Assembly: GCF_000176015.1 (NCBI RefSeq)
Contig: NZ_ACYY01000016.1
Span: forward strand, 28,605 to 92,604
From: Rhodobacter ferrooxidans
GTDB lineage: Bacteria > Pseudomonadota > Alphaproteobacteria > Rhodobacterales > Rhodobacteraceae
Direction of reading: 5' to 3'
Length of the DNA stretch: 64,000 nt
Below are positions 7,341 to 15,296 of this stretch, piece by piece. Position 1 is the first letter of the stretch, and every line of letters begins with the position of its first letter. The notes beneath the pieces are model-generated. The model made no database searches, was not told the origin of the DNA, and saw only the letters and a program-made list of their open reading frames with translations. The position numbers and the translations under genes were made by a program.

Positions 7341-9215
7341 TCAGCCGCGGGCGTTGAAATGGTCCGAAATGGTTTGCGCCATGGCCGCCGAAATGCCGGT
7401 GACCGCCATCAGGTCGGAAATCCCGGCGCGCGAAACCGCCTTGGCGCTGCCGAAATGCGCCAGCAGCGCCTTCTTGCGTGCAGCGCCCACGCCCGGAATT
7501 TCATCCAGCGGTGTGGCCGATACCGCCTTGGCGCGCTTGGCCCGGTGGGCACCAATCGCCCAGCGGTGCGCCTCGTCACGCAGGCGTTGCACGAAATACA
7601 GCACCGGGTCGTTCATCCGCAGCGCAAAGGGCCGCTGGCCGGGGCGGTGGAATTCCTCCTTGCCGGCATCGCGGTCCACCCCCTTGGCCACGCCGACCAT
7701 GGCGATGTCATCGACCCCGAGGCCCGCCATGATCTCGGCCACCACCGACACCTGCCCGGCACCACCGTCGATCAGCAGAAGGTCGGGCCAGGCGTCGGAT
7801 TTGCGATCCGGGTCTTCCTTCAGCAACCGTTCAAAGCGGCGGGTCAGCACCTCTTTCATCATGCCGAAATCGTCGGAATTCGCCCCGGCGTCGGATTTGA
7901 TGTTGAACTTGCGATACTGGCTTTTAAGGAACCCCTCGGCCCCGGCGACGATCATGCCGCCCACGGCATTGCTGCCCTGAATATGCGAGTTGTCGTAAAC
8001 CTCGATCCGCTTCGGCGGCGCGTCCAGATCAAACGCCTCGGCCAGCCCGGCCAGCAGGCGGTTCTGCGAGGCGCCCTCGGCCACCTTGCGCGCCAGGCTT
8101 TCGCGGGCGTTGCGGGCGGCGTTTTCCACCAGCTCGGCCTTTTCCCCGCGCTGCGGCACCCCCAGCGTCACCTTGCGCCCGGCGCGATCCGACAGAAGCT
8201 GCGTCACCAGATCGGGGTTATCCACGGGATGCGACAGCAGGATCAGCCGCGGCGGCTCCTTGTCGTCGTAGAACTGCGCCAGGAACGCCTCCATGATCTC
8301 GGGCGCCTCGGCCCCCGCCCCGGTTCGCGGATAGAAATCGCGGTTGCCCCAGCTTTGGTTGGCGCGGATGAAGAACACCTGCACGCAGGCCTGCCCGCCC
8401 TCCAGATGCAGCGCGATCACATCGGCCTCGGCCACACCGCGCGGGTTGATGCCCTGCGCCGATTGCACCTGGGTCAGTGCCTTGATGCGGTCGCGCAGGG
8501 CGGCAGCGCGCTCGAACTCCATCGCCTCGGACGCCTCGGCCATCGCGCGGGCCAGATTGGCCTGAACCGTGGTGGAGCGGCCTTGCAGGAACTTCGTGGC
8601 ATCGGCCAGCAGGGTGGCATAATCCTCGGGCGTGACCTTGCCGACGCAGGGGGCGGCACAGCGCTTGATCTGGTAAAGCAGGCAGGGCCGCGTGCGGCCA
8701 TCGAACACCGCATCGGTGCAGGTGCGCAGCAAGAACACCCGCTGCAACTGGTTCAGCGTGCGGTTCACGGCACCTGCACTGGCGAAGGGGCCGAAATAGC
8801 TGCCGGGTTCCGACCGCTTGCCGCGATGCTTGCGGATCATCGGGAAGGGGTGGCCGCTGGGGATGACGATATCGGGAAACGACTTGTCGTCGCGCAAGAG
8901 CACGTTGTAGCGCGGTTTAAGCTGCTTGATCAGGTTCTGCTCCAGCAGCAGCGCCTCGGTCTCGGTGCGGGTGGTCAGAAACATCATGCTGGCGGTTTCG
9001 GAAATCATCCGGGCAATCCGCCCAGAATGGCCCGAGGCGCGGGCATAATTCGACACCCGCGCCCGCAGATTGCGCGCCTTGCCGACATACAGCACTTCCG
9101 ACGCCGAGTTCAGCATCCGGTACACACCGGGGCTGCCATCAAGGCCTTTCAGGCAGGCCTGAATCACCGCCTGACCGGAGGCACCGCTGCCATTTTCCAC
9201 GTCTTCAGCCGTCAC
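7341..9215 (-). CDS. uvrC: UvrABC excinuclease subunit C
   Basis: Dual-incision nuclease of nucleotide excision repair. The protein is about 624 residues. Domains in order: the GIY-YIG nuclease for the 3' cut ([20 protein letters not shown], about residues 30-105), a cysteine cluster ([21 protein letters not shown]), the UVR motif for UvrB binding (about 200-240), the RNase H-like 5' nuclease ([29 protein letters not shown]), and C-terminal helix-hairpin-helix pairs ([18 protein letters not shown]). No ATG begins the frame. A GTG at 9215 follows GGAAAGG and is the best start; the frame extends to a TTG at 9287. Confidence 0.95.
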   Translation of the reverse strand: MTAEDVENGSGASGQAVIQACLKGLDGSPGVYRMLNSASEVLYVGKARNLRARVSNYARASGHSGRIARMISETASMMFLTTRTETEALLLEQNLIKQLKPRYNVLLRDDKSFPDIVIPSGHPFPMIRKHRGKRSEPGSYFGPFASAGAVNRTLNQLQRVFLLRTCTDAVFDGRTRPCLLYQIKRCAAPCVGKVTPEDYATLLADATKFLQGRSTTVQANLARAMAEASEAMEFERAAALRDRIKALTQVQSAQGINPRGVAEADVIALHLEGGQACVQVFFIRANQSWGNRDFYPRTGAGAEAPEIMEAFLAQFYDDKEPPRLILLSHPVDNPDLVTQLLSDRAGRKVTLGVPQRGEKAELVENAARNARESLARKVAEGASQNRLLAGLAEAFDLDAPPKRIEVYDNSHIQGSNAVGGMIVAGAEGFLKSQYRKFNIKSDAGANSDDFGMMKEVLTRRFERLLKEDPDRKSDAWPDLLLIDGGAGQVSVVAEIMAGLGVDDIAMVGVAKGVDRDAGKEEFHRPGQRPFALRMNDPVLYFVQRLRDEAHRWAIGAHRAKRAKAVSATPLDEIPGVGAARKKALLAHFGSAKAVSRAGISDLMAVTGISAAMAQTISDHFNARG

Positions 9216-9513
9216 GACAAAGCACCTTTCCAGAGTCACCGATTCCTCTGCCTCGCTGCAATGATAGCAAGCCGAGGGCAAGAGCAAAGGAGTCCACCGT
9301 TTCTGTGGGTAACTTGGCGGAGAACTTTCCGAAAGCCCGGAATTTTCCTTGTTTTCGGCCCGGTTCTTCGGGTTGCCTATTTTTTAGGCTGTTTTTCAAG
9401 TCATTGAAAAGGATAGGGGTTTTTCTTTTCACATGGCAATTAGTTGATTTCCCAGAACATTTGTAACGCCTGCGTGAAGGGCTTGGCGGAAATGGGACAA
9501 CTTTTCGCAGGGG

Positions 9514-10293
9514 TCACTCAACCCCAAGGATATCAGGGGTTTTCCACGCCAGATGCTGACCGCCGTCGATGCACAGAAGCTGGCCGGTAACGGCAGGCGA
9601 ATCGAGGAAAAAGCCCAGCGCCGCGGTGATATCCGACGCATTGGCACCCCGCCCCAGAACGGTGGCGCCGCGTTGGCGGGCAAAGTGTTCGGGGGTCTGC
9701 CGCGCGCCTTGCAGGGTCGGCCCCGGACCGATGGCATTGACCCGCACCCGCGGCGCCAGGGCCTGCGCCGCGGTCTGGGTCAGCGCCCAAAGGCCCATCT
9801 TGGCCAGCGTGTAGGTCATGAATTCCGGCGTCAGTTTCAGCACCCGCTGGTCGATCATGTTGACCACCAGCGCCTGCGCCACCGGCTCGCCCAGATCGTC
9901 CGGAATCGGCGCGGGGGCCTGCGCGGCAAAGCCCTGGGTCAGCACGAAGGGCGCCCGCAGGTTGCTTTCGATATGCCGGTCCCAGCTTTCCCGGGTGGCC
10001 GACGCCAGGGTGTCATATTCGAAGATCGAGGCGTTGTTGACCAGCAGGCTCAGCGGCCCGCTCAGGGCATCGGCTGCCCGCGCGATCAACCCGGCGGTTT
10101 CCGCCTCGATCAGCAGATCGGCCTGCAAGGCCACGGCACGGCGGCCAAGGGCGGAGATTTCCGCCACCACCGCGGCGGCATCGTCCTCGGACCCCGCGAA
10201 ATGCACCGCCACATCAAAGCCGCGCCCGGCCAGATACAGCGCCATCGCCCGGCCCAGCCGCTTTGCCCCACCGGTGACCAGCGCCCGCGCCAT
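9514..10293 (-). CDS. SDR-family oxidoreductase, pteridine reductase (FolM/PTR1)-like
   Basis: NAD(P)H-dependent short-chain dehydrogenase of 259 residues. The Rossmann signature is TGGAKRLGRAMALYLA near the N-terminus, NNAS is at about residue 90, and YxxxK is in FMTYTLAKMG. The usual catalytic serine position reads VVNMIDQRV, with Asp in place of Ser, as in trypanosomatid PTR1 and bacterial FolM. RLGR after the first glycines also fits that subgroup. It may therefore reduce dihydropterins, but this is inference from motifs. It is translationally coupled to the antiporter: that gene's TGA and this ATG share a base (TGATG). Confidence 0.85.
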   Translation of the reverse strand: MARALVTGGAKRLGRAMALYLAGRGFDVAVHFAGSEDDAAAVVAEISALGRRAVALQADLLIEAETAGLIARAADALSGPLSLLVNNASIFEYDTLASATRESWDRHIESNLRAPFVLTQGFAAQAPAPIPDDLGEPVAQALVVNMIDQRVLKLTPEFMTYTLAKMGLWALTQTAAQALAPRVRVNAIGPGPTLQGARQTPEHFARQRGATVLGRGANASDITAALGFFLDSPAVTGQLLCIDGGQHLAWKTPDILGVE

Positions 10294-11228
10294 CACAGCA
10301 CCAGCACGGCGGCATAGGCCGCATAGATCGCGATGAACCCCGCCCCGACAACCCGGGTGATATCGCGTTTCATCAGCACGAATGGCACCAGCAGCAGCGT
10401 CGCCGCCAGCATCACCCACAGGTCCAGCCGCAGCATCTGCACCGGCACCGCCAGATCGCCCACCAGACCGGCCACGCCGATGATGCCCAGCAGGTTGAAG
10501 ATGTTCGAGCCGATGACGTTGCCCATCGCCACATCGGCCTGCCCCTTCAGCGCCGCCGCGATGCTGGTCGCCAGTTCCGGCAACGAGGTGCCAATGGCCA
10601 CCAGCGTCAGCCCGATCACGGTCTCGCTGACCCCCAGCACCCGGGCGATGTTGACCGAGCCTTCCACCAGAAAATCCGCGCCGACCGGCAGGCCGATCAG
10701 GCCGCCCGCCAGCCAGGCGATCACCAGCGGCCAGGGCATGTTGGGGTCGGCACCTTCGATATCGGCGTCGTCAGACTCGACCCGCGTCTGCTCGGTGCTG
10801 CGGAAACTGTCCCACAGCATCAGCGCCAGCCCGACCAGCAGGATCAGCGCGTGCCACCAGGTGATCGGCCCCAGAAAGCAAAGCCCGATGAACAAAAGCG
10901 CCGATGCCACCATGATGGCATAGCTGCGCCGCAGTTCAAGCCGACTGGAATGGATGGTGGCCAGCAGCGCCGGAATCCCCAGCACCAGCAGCACGTTGAC
11001 GGTGTTCGACCCCACCACGTTGCCCAGCGCGATGCCGGGCTGCCCGGCCATTGCCGCCTTGACCGACACCAGCATCTCGGGTGCCGAGGTGCCAAAGGCC
11101 ACCACGGTCAGCCCCACCACCAGCGCCGGAATCCCCAGCCGCAGGCTGAGGTTGACCGCCCCCTTCACCAGCGCATCGCCCGCAAAGACCAGTATCACCA
11201 GCCCAAGCGCCACATAGATCAGGTCCAT
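10293..11228 (-). CDS. Calcium/sodium antiporter (CaCA family, YrbG-like)
   Basis: Inner-membrane cation exchanger of 311 residues. It shows the internal duplication of the CaCA family: two alpha repeats, GTSAPEMLVSVKAAMAGQ with GNVVGSNTVN in the first half and GTSLPELATSIAAALKGQ with GNVIGSNIFN in the second. The acidic residue of each repeat is kept. About ten hydrophobic segments flank a short acidic loop (ESDDADIEGADPN). The start is the ATG at 11228; the frame extends to a TTG six bases earlier. It lies downstream of the zinc-ribbon microprotein and S49 protease genes and overlaps the SDR gene by one base. Confidence 0.92.
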   Translation of the reverse strand: MDLIYVALGLVILVFAGDALVKGAVNLSLRLGIPALVVGLTVVAFGTSAPEMLVSVKAAMAGQPGIALGNVVGSNTVNVLLVLGIPALLATIHSSRLELRRSYAIMVASALLFIGLCFLGPITWWHALILLVGLALMLWDSFRSTEQTRVESDDADIEGADPNMPWPLVIAWLAGGLIGLPVGADFLVEGSVNIARVLGVSETVIGLTLVAIGTSLPELATSIAAALKGQADVAMGNVIGSNIFNLLGIIGVAGLVGDLAVPVQMLRLDLWVMLAATLLLVPFVLMKRDITRVVGAGFIAIYAAYAAVLVL

Positions 11229-11240
11229 GGTCAAGATCGT

Positions 11241-11429
11241 CTATTCCTTGCCCGCGCGCGGCTTGCCGCAATCGCAACCGCCAGCGCCGATGATGTATTG
11301 GCCGCATTTCGGGCATTTCGCCGGTCTGCCGACCAAGCGCCGCCTCAACGTCGCCGGAAAGCGCAGCCGCCCGAACAGCGCCAGCACCGCCATCGCCACC
11401 AGAAACAGCAGGATGACCTTGACCAGCAT
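11241..11429 (-). CDS. Small membrane-anchored zinc-ribbon protein
   Basis: A 62-residue protein. Residues 2-20 form one transmembrane helix (VILLFLVAMAVLALFG), followed by a basic linker (RLRFPATLRRRLVGR). A four-cysteine knuckle follows at C39, C42, C52 and C54 (CPKCGQYIIGAGGCDC), which could bind zinc. The ATG lies immediately after the TAG of the S49 protease gene, so translation is probably coupled. The antiporter start is 12 bases beyond its stop. Its position in a protease-antiporter operon suggests a membrane-linked accessory role. No function is known to me. Confidence 0.75.
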   Translation of the reverse strand: MLVKVILLFLVAMAVLALFGRLRFPATLRRRLVGRPAKCPKCGQYIIGAGGCDCGKPRAGKE

Positions 11430-12230
11430 CTAAAGCCCGAACCGCGACCACAGGGCGCGCTCTTCCACCTCGGCCAGCGCGTCGCCGACCATGCGGGCGC
11501 CGAACCGCTGGAACAGCGACCGCCGCCGTCCGTAGGGCACCAGATCGACCTTGTCGCCGTAAAGCGCCTTCAGCTTGGGCACCAGATGCGCCACGCCATC
11601 GGCCAACCCCAGATCGACCGCCTGTTGCCCCACCCAGACATCGGCGTTGAAGAGATCGGCCTCGGCCAGCCGCGCCCCACGCCGCGCCTTCACATGCGCA
11701 ATGAACGCCTGATGGATCGGCGCCGCCAGCGCCAGCAGCCGCGCCGCATCTTCGGGTTTTTCCGGCAGGAACGGGTCGGCCAGGCTTTTCGAGCGGCCCG
11801 CGGTATGCACCCGCCGCTCGACTCCCTGCCGCTTCATCAGTTCGGGAAAACCGAAGCTGGCGAAAATCACCCCGATCGAGCCGACGATCGAGCTGTCATC
11901 GACCCAGATGTGATCCGCCGCGCAGGCCAGCCAATAGCCGCCCGAGGCCGCCACATCCTCGACAAAGGCGTGCACCGGCACTTTCTTTTCCTTGGAAAGT
12001 CGCCGGATGCGGGCGGCAATCAGGCTCGACTGCACCGCCGAGCCACCGGGCGAATTGATCACCAGCGCCACGGCTTTCGGCTTGCCGCGCGAAAACGCCC
12101 GCTCGATCACCGGGGCCAACGCCTCGTCACTAAGACCAGCACCGGTGCGCCCGCCGGCACCGATGGCACCGGAAAGCCGGATCACCGCCACCCACGGCGG
12201 CTGCACTGCAAAGGGATTGCGTATTCTCAT
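11430..12230 (-). CDS. S49 family peptidase (SppA-like signal peptide peptidase)
   Basis: Serine-lysine protease of 266 residues that degrades signal peptides or membrane protein fragments. The nucleophile serine lies in DVAASGGYWLACAAD near residue 120, and the general-base lysine lies in AGRSKSLADPF near residue 180. NSPGGSAVQSS and SSIVGSIGVIF are the usual structural motifs. It is a short single-domain SppA with only a weak N-terminal hydrophobic stretch (FAVQPPWVAVIRL). The ATG at 12230 is preferred over a TTG at 12299. It is divergent from the LysR gene (86-base gap) and followed immediately by the zinc-ribbon microprotein. Confidence 0.9.
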   Translation of the reverse strand: MRIRNPFAVQPPWVAVIRLSGAIGAGGRTGAGLSDEALAPVIERAFSRGKPKAVALVINSPGGSAVQSSLIAARIRRLSKEKKVPVHAFVEDVAASGGYWLACAADHIWVDDSSIVGSIGVIFASFGFPELMKRQGVERRVHTAGRSKSLADPFLPEKPEDAARLLALAAPIHQAFIAHVKARRGARLAEADLFNADVWVGQQAVDLGLADGVAHLVPKLKALYGDKVDLVPYGRRRSLFQRFGARMVGDALAEVEERALWSRFGL

Positions 12231-12316
12231 GGCCAAGGATGTAGCCCCTGCACTGGCACGGAACAAGACCCACGGGCTTTCTTGCCGAATTTCCCGCAAC
12301 CTGCGAAGCTTGGGCC

Positions 12317-13210
12317 ATGATCGACAAGCTGGAAATGTTCATTGCCCTGGCCAAGGCCCGGCATTTCGGCCGCGCCGCCGAGGCCTGCCGGGTGGCGCAA
12401 CCGACGCTTTCCTCTGCCATCCGGCAGTTGGAGGATCAATTGGGCGTGCAACTGGTGTTCCGCGGATCAAGGTTTCAGGGGCTGACGCCGGAAGGCTTGC
12501 GGGTGCTGGACTGGGCGCATCGCATCGTTGGCGACGCCCGGGCGCTGCGCGACGAGATGCGGATGGTGCGGGCCGGGCTTTCGGGCAATCTGCGGCTGGG
12601 GGTCATTCCCACCGCGCTGCCGATGGTGGCCGACCTGACCGCCCCCTTCCTGCACCGCCATCCCAACGTTCGCGTCACCGTGCTGTCGCGGACCTCTGCC
12701 GAAATCCTGTCGGGGATCGAGCGGCTGGAACTGGACGCGGGCATCACCTATCTGGACAACGAGCCGCTGGGCCGGGTGACCAGCCTGCCGCTGTATCACG
12801 AATTCTACCGCCTGCTTTGCACCCCCGCCTCGCCGCTGGCGGCGCGTGATCAGGTGAGCTGGGCCGAACTGGCCGACCTGCCGTTGTGCCTTTTGACCGC
12901 CGACATGCAGAACCGCCGCATCATCAATCAGCATCTGGCCGAGGCGGGCGGTGCGGTGGAGCCTTCGGTCGAATCGAACTCGACCATCACGCTGATGGCG
13001 CATGTGATGTCGGGGCATTGGGTGTCGATCCTGCCCAAGAAGCTGGCCGATCTGTTTGCCACCGGGGGTCGGTTGCGCGCCATTCCCATCGTCGCGCCGG
13101 AGGCCGAACATCTGGTCGGCCTGATCGCCGCCCACCGCGAGCCGCCGACGCCCTTGCTGGCGGCACTTTTGGAGGTGGCGCGGCGGGTTTCGGAAGTTGG
13201 TGGCGATTGA
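12317..13210 (+). CDS. LysR-family regulator of the formate dehydrogenase operon
   Basis: Transcriptional regulator of 297 residues. The N-terminal winged helix-turn-helix is clear (FIALAKARHFGRAAEACRVA, then QPTLSSAIRQLEDQLG), followed by a periplasmic-binding-type effector domain from about residue 90. It is encoded just upstream of and co-directional with fdsG, as in other fds clusters, so it most likely controls formate dehydrogenase expression; FdsR of Cupriavidus is the described counterpart. Its stop codon overlaps a GATAGG/CCTATC dyad that is a candidate binding site. It is divergent from the S49 protease gene. Confidence 0.9.
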   Translation: MIDKLEMFIALAKARHFGRAAEACRVAQPTLSSAIRQLEDQLGVQLVFRGSRFQGLTPEGLRVLDWAHRIVGDARALRDEMRMVRAGLSGNLRLGVIPTALPMVADLTAPFLHRHPNVRVTVLSRTSAEILSGIERLELDAGITYLDNEPLGRVTSLPLYHEFYRLLCTPASPLAARDQVSWAELADLPLCLLTADMQNRRIINQHLAEAGGAVEPSVESNSTITLMAHVMSGHWVSILPKKLADLFATGGRLRAIPIVAPEAEHLVGLIAAHREPPTPLLAALLEVARRVSEVGGD

Positions 13211-13254
13211 TAGGTTTCTCCTATCGGCCCACGGCTAATCACTATTGATTTAGC
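13209..13254 (+). promoter_or_regulatory. Candidate LysR operator upstream of fdsG
   Basis: A perfect dyad GATAGG-N5-CCTATC at 13209-13225 contains the T-N11-A signature of LysR boxes (ATAG-N7-CTAT). A second, imperfect dyad, GCTAATCA versus TGATTTAGC, lies at 13234-13254. Two sites about 25 bases apart upstream of the regulated gene match the recognition-site/activation-site layout of LysR activators. fdsG starts at 13297 after CGGAGG. The binding assignment is inference. Confidence 0.55.
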
Positions 13255-13296
13255 TATCGTCTTGCGTAGAACCTCGGCAACCAACCGGAGGTTTCC

Positions 13297-13770
13297 ATGG
13301 CGCACGACCAAGACCCTATTGCCGCGCGGGTCGCCGAGATTCTGGCGGCGCATCAGGGGCTGGAGGGGCCGCTGCTGCCGATCCTGCACGCGCTGCAAGC
13401 GGCCTTCGGGCATGTGCCGCAGGAAGCCCTGCCGCTGATCGCAAAGAACCTGAACCTGTCGCGCGCCGAGGTGCATGGGGTGATGAGCTTCTACCACGAT
13501 TTCCGCGCGGCCCCCGCCGGTCGGCATGTGCTGAAACTATGCCGGGCCGAGGCCTGTCAGGCGATGGGGGCGGAAAAACTTGCCGCCCATGCCCGCACAT
13601 CGCTGGGTATAGAATGGCACGAAACCACCCGTGACGGCGCGGTGACGCTGGAGCCGGTGTTCTGCCTTGGCCTGTGCGCCTGCGCCCCCGCCGCCTTGAT
13701 GGATGGCAAGGTGGTGGGCCGGGTCGATGAAGCGCGGTTCGATGCGCTGGTGGCCGAGGTGCGGGCATGA
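13297..13770 (+). CDS. fdsG: NAD-dependent formate dehydrogenase gamma subunit
   Basis: NuoE-like [2Fe-2S] subunit of the soluble NAD+-dependent molybdenum formate dehydrogenase. The protein is 157 residues. It shows the thioredoxin-like ferredoxin fold with four cluster cysteines: CRAEACQ near residue 83 and CLGLCACAP near residue 125. It passes electrons alongside FdsB. First gene of fdsGBACD, with strong ribosome site CGGAGG seven bases before the ATG. Its stop overlaps the fdsB start by four bases. Confidence 0.95.
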   Translation: MAHDQDPIAARVAEILAAHQGLEGPLLPILHALQAAFGHVPQEALPLIAKNLNLSRAEVHGVMSFYHDFRAAPAGRHVLKLCRAEACQAMGAEKLAAHARTSLGIEWHETTRDGAVTLEPVFCLGLCACAPAALMDGKVVGRVDEARFDALVAEVRA

Positions 13771-15296
13771 AGATCTACGTCCCCCGCGATGCCGCCGCCC
13801 GCGCCGTTGGTGCCGATGCCGTGGCGGATGCCGTTCTGGCCGAAGCTGCGCGCCGCGGACTTGCGGTGAGCGTTGTCCGCAACGGTTCGCGCGGCATGGT
13901 CTGGCTCGAGCCGCTGGTCGAAGTGGAAACTGCCGCCGGGCGCATGGCCTTTGGCCCGGTGGATATCGCGGACGTGGCCGCTCTGTTCGACTCCGGTTGG
14001 GGCGCGCATCCGAAGGCGCTGGGTCTGACCGCGAACCTGCCGTGGATGCTGGGCCAGACGAGGCTGACCTTCGCCCGCTGCGGCGTGACCGACCCGCTGT
14101 CTTTGGCGGAGTTTCAGGCCCATGGCGGCCTTGCCGGTCTGCGCCGGGCACTGGCGATGGTCCCGGCGGATATCGTGGCCGAGGTTACCGCCTCGGGGCT
14201 GCGCGGTCGCGGCGGCGCGGGCTTTCCCACCGGCATCAAGTGGAAAACCGTGGCCGAGGCCGGGGCCGGGCAGAAATACATCGTCTGCAACGCTGACGAA
14301 GGCGACAGTGGCACCTTTGCCGACCGCATGATCATGGAGGGCGACCCCTTCCTGCTGATCGAAGGCATGACCATCGCAGGCCTCGCTGTCGGGGCCACGA
14401 AGGGATATGTGTATATTCGTTCGGAATACCCCGACGCCATCGCGGTGATGACCGAAGCCGTGGTGTTGGCGCGGGCAGAAGGGCTGCTGGGCGCTTCGGT
14501 TCTCGGCTCGGGCAAGGCCTTCGACATTGAAATCCGCACCGGCGCCGGCGCCTATGTCTGCGGCGAAGAGACCAGTCTGTTGAACTCGCTGGAGGGCAAG
14601 CGCGGCGTGGTGCGCGCCAAGCCGCCGCTGCCGGCGCTGCACGGCTTTCTGGGCCGCCCCACCGTGGTCAACAACGTGATATCGCTGACCTCGGTGCCGA
14701 TCATTCTGGACAAAGGCGCCGGTTACTACCGTGATTTCGGGCTGGGCCGCTCGCGTGGCACCATCCCGCTGCAGATCGCCGGCAACGTGCGGTTCGGCGG
14801 GCTGTTCGAGGTGGCCTTCGGACTGACGCTTGGCGAGATTGTCGATGATATTGCTGGCGGAACCGCCTCTGGCCGCCCGGTCAAGGCGGTGCAGGTCGGC
14901 GGGCCGCTGGGCGCTTATTTCCCGCGCGAACTGTTCGACACTCCGTTCTGCTACGAGGAATATGCCGGCAAGGGCGGGTTGGTCGGCCATGCCGGGCTGG
15001 TGGTGTTCGACGACACCGCCGACATGCTGCATCAGGCGCGCTTTGCCATGGAATTCTGCGCCATCGAATCCTGCGGCAAATGCACCCCCTGCCGCATCGG
15101 CGCCGTGCGCGGCATGGAAACGCTGGACCGGATCGGGCGAGGCGATACGGCTGCGATCCCGCTGCTGTCCGATCTGTGCGACACCATGAAGGCTGGTTCA
15201 CTTTGCGCGCTGGGGGGCTTTACCCCCTATCCGGTGATGTCGGCCCTGACCCACTTTCCCGACGACTTTTCCCCGCTGAAGGAGGCCGCCGAATGA
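13767..15296 (+). CDS. fdsB: NAD-dependent formate dehydrogenase beta subunit
   Basis: NuoF-like flavoprotein that reduces NAD+ with electrons from formate. The protein is 509 residues. An N-terminal NuoE-like ferredoxin part covers about residues 1-110. FMN and NADH binding follow (GLRGRGGAGFPTGIKWK near 145; NADEGDSGTFADR near 175). The [4Fe-4S] motif ESCGKCTPCRIG lies near 435, with a further cysteine in SLCALGGF. It overlaps fdsG and fdsA by four bases each, indicating tight coupling for equimolar subunit synthesis. Confidence 0.96.
   Translation: MKIYVPRDAAARAVGADAVADAVLAEAARRGLAVSVVRNGSRGMVWLEPLVEVETAAGRMAFGPVDIADVAALFDSGWGAHPKALGLTANLPWMLGQTRLTFARCGVTDPLSLAEFQAHGGLAGLRRALAMVPADIVAEVTASGLRGRGGAGFPTGIKWKTVAEAGAGQKYIVCNADEGDSGTFADRMIMEGDPFLLIEGMTIAGLAVGATKGYVYIRSEYPDAIAVMTEAVVLARAEGLLGASVLGSGKAFDIEIRTGAGAYVCGEETSLLNSLEGKRGVVRAKPPLPALHGFLGRPTVVNNVISLTSVPIILDKGAGYYRDFGLGRSRGTIPLQIAGNVRFGGLFEVAFGLTLGEIVDDIAGGTASGRPVKAVQVGGPLGAYFPRELFDTPFCYEEYAGKGGLVGHAGLVVFDDTADMLHQARFAMEFCAIESCGKCTPCRIGAVRGMETLDRIGRGDTAAIPLLSDLCDTMKAGSLCALGGFTPYPVMSALTHFPDDFSPLKEAAE

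Noticed and set aside
7359..9407. 682-codon plus-strand open frame
   Set aside because: Antisense to uvrC; composition is rich in His, Arg and Gln as expected from complementing a GC-rich gene, and no family pattern is seen.
9205..9432. Possible 75-residue gene upstream of uvrC
   Set aside because: Starts with GTG without a ribosome site, overlaps the uvrC start and has no conserved pattern; the region is more likely the uvrC promoter.
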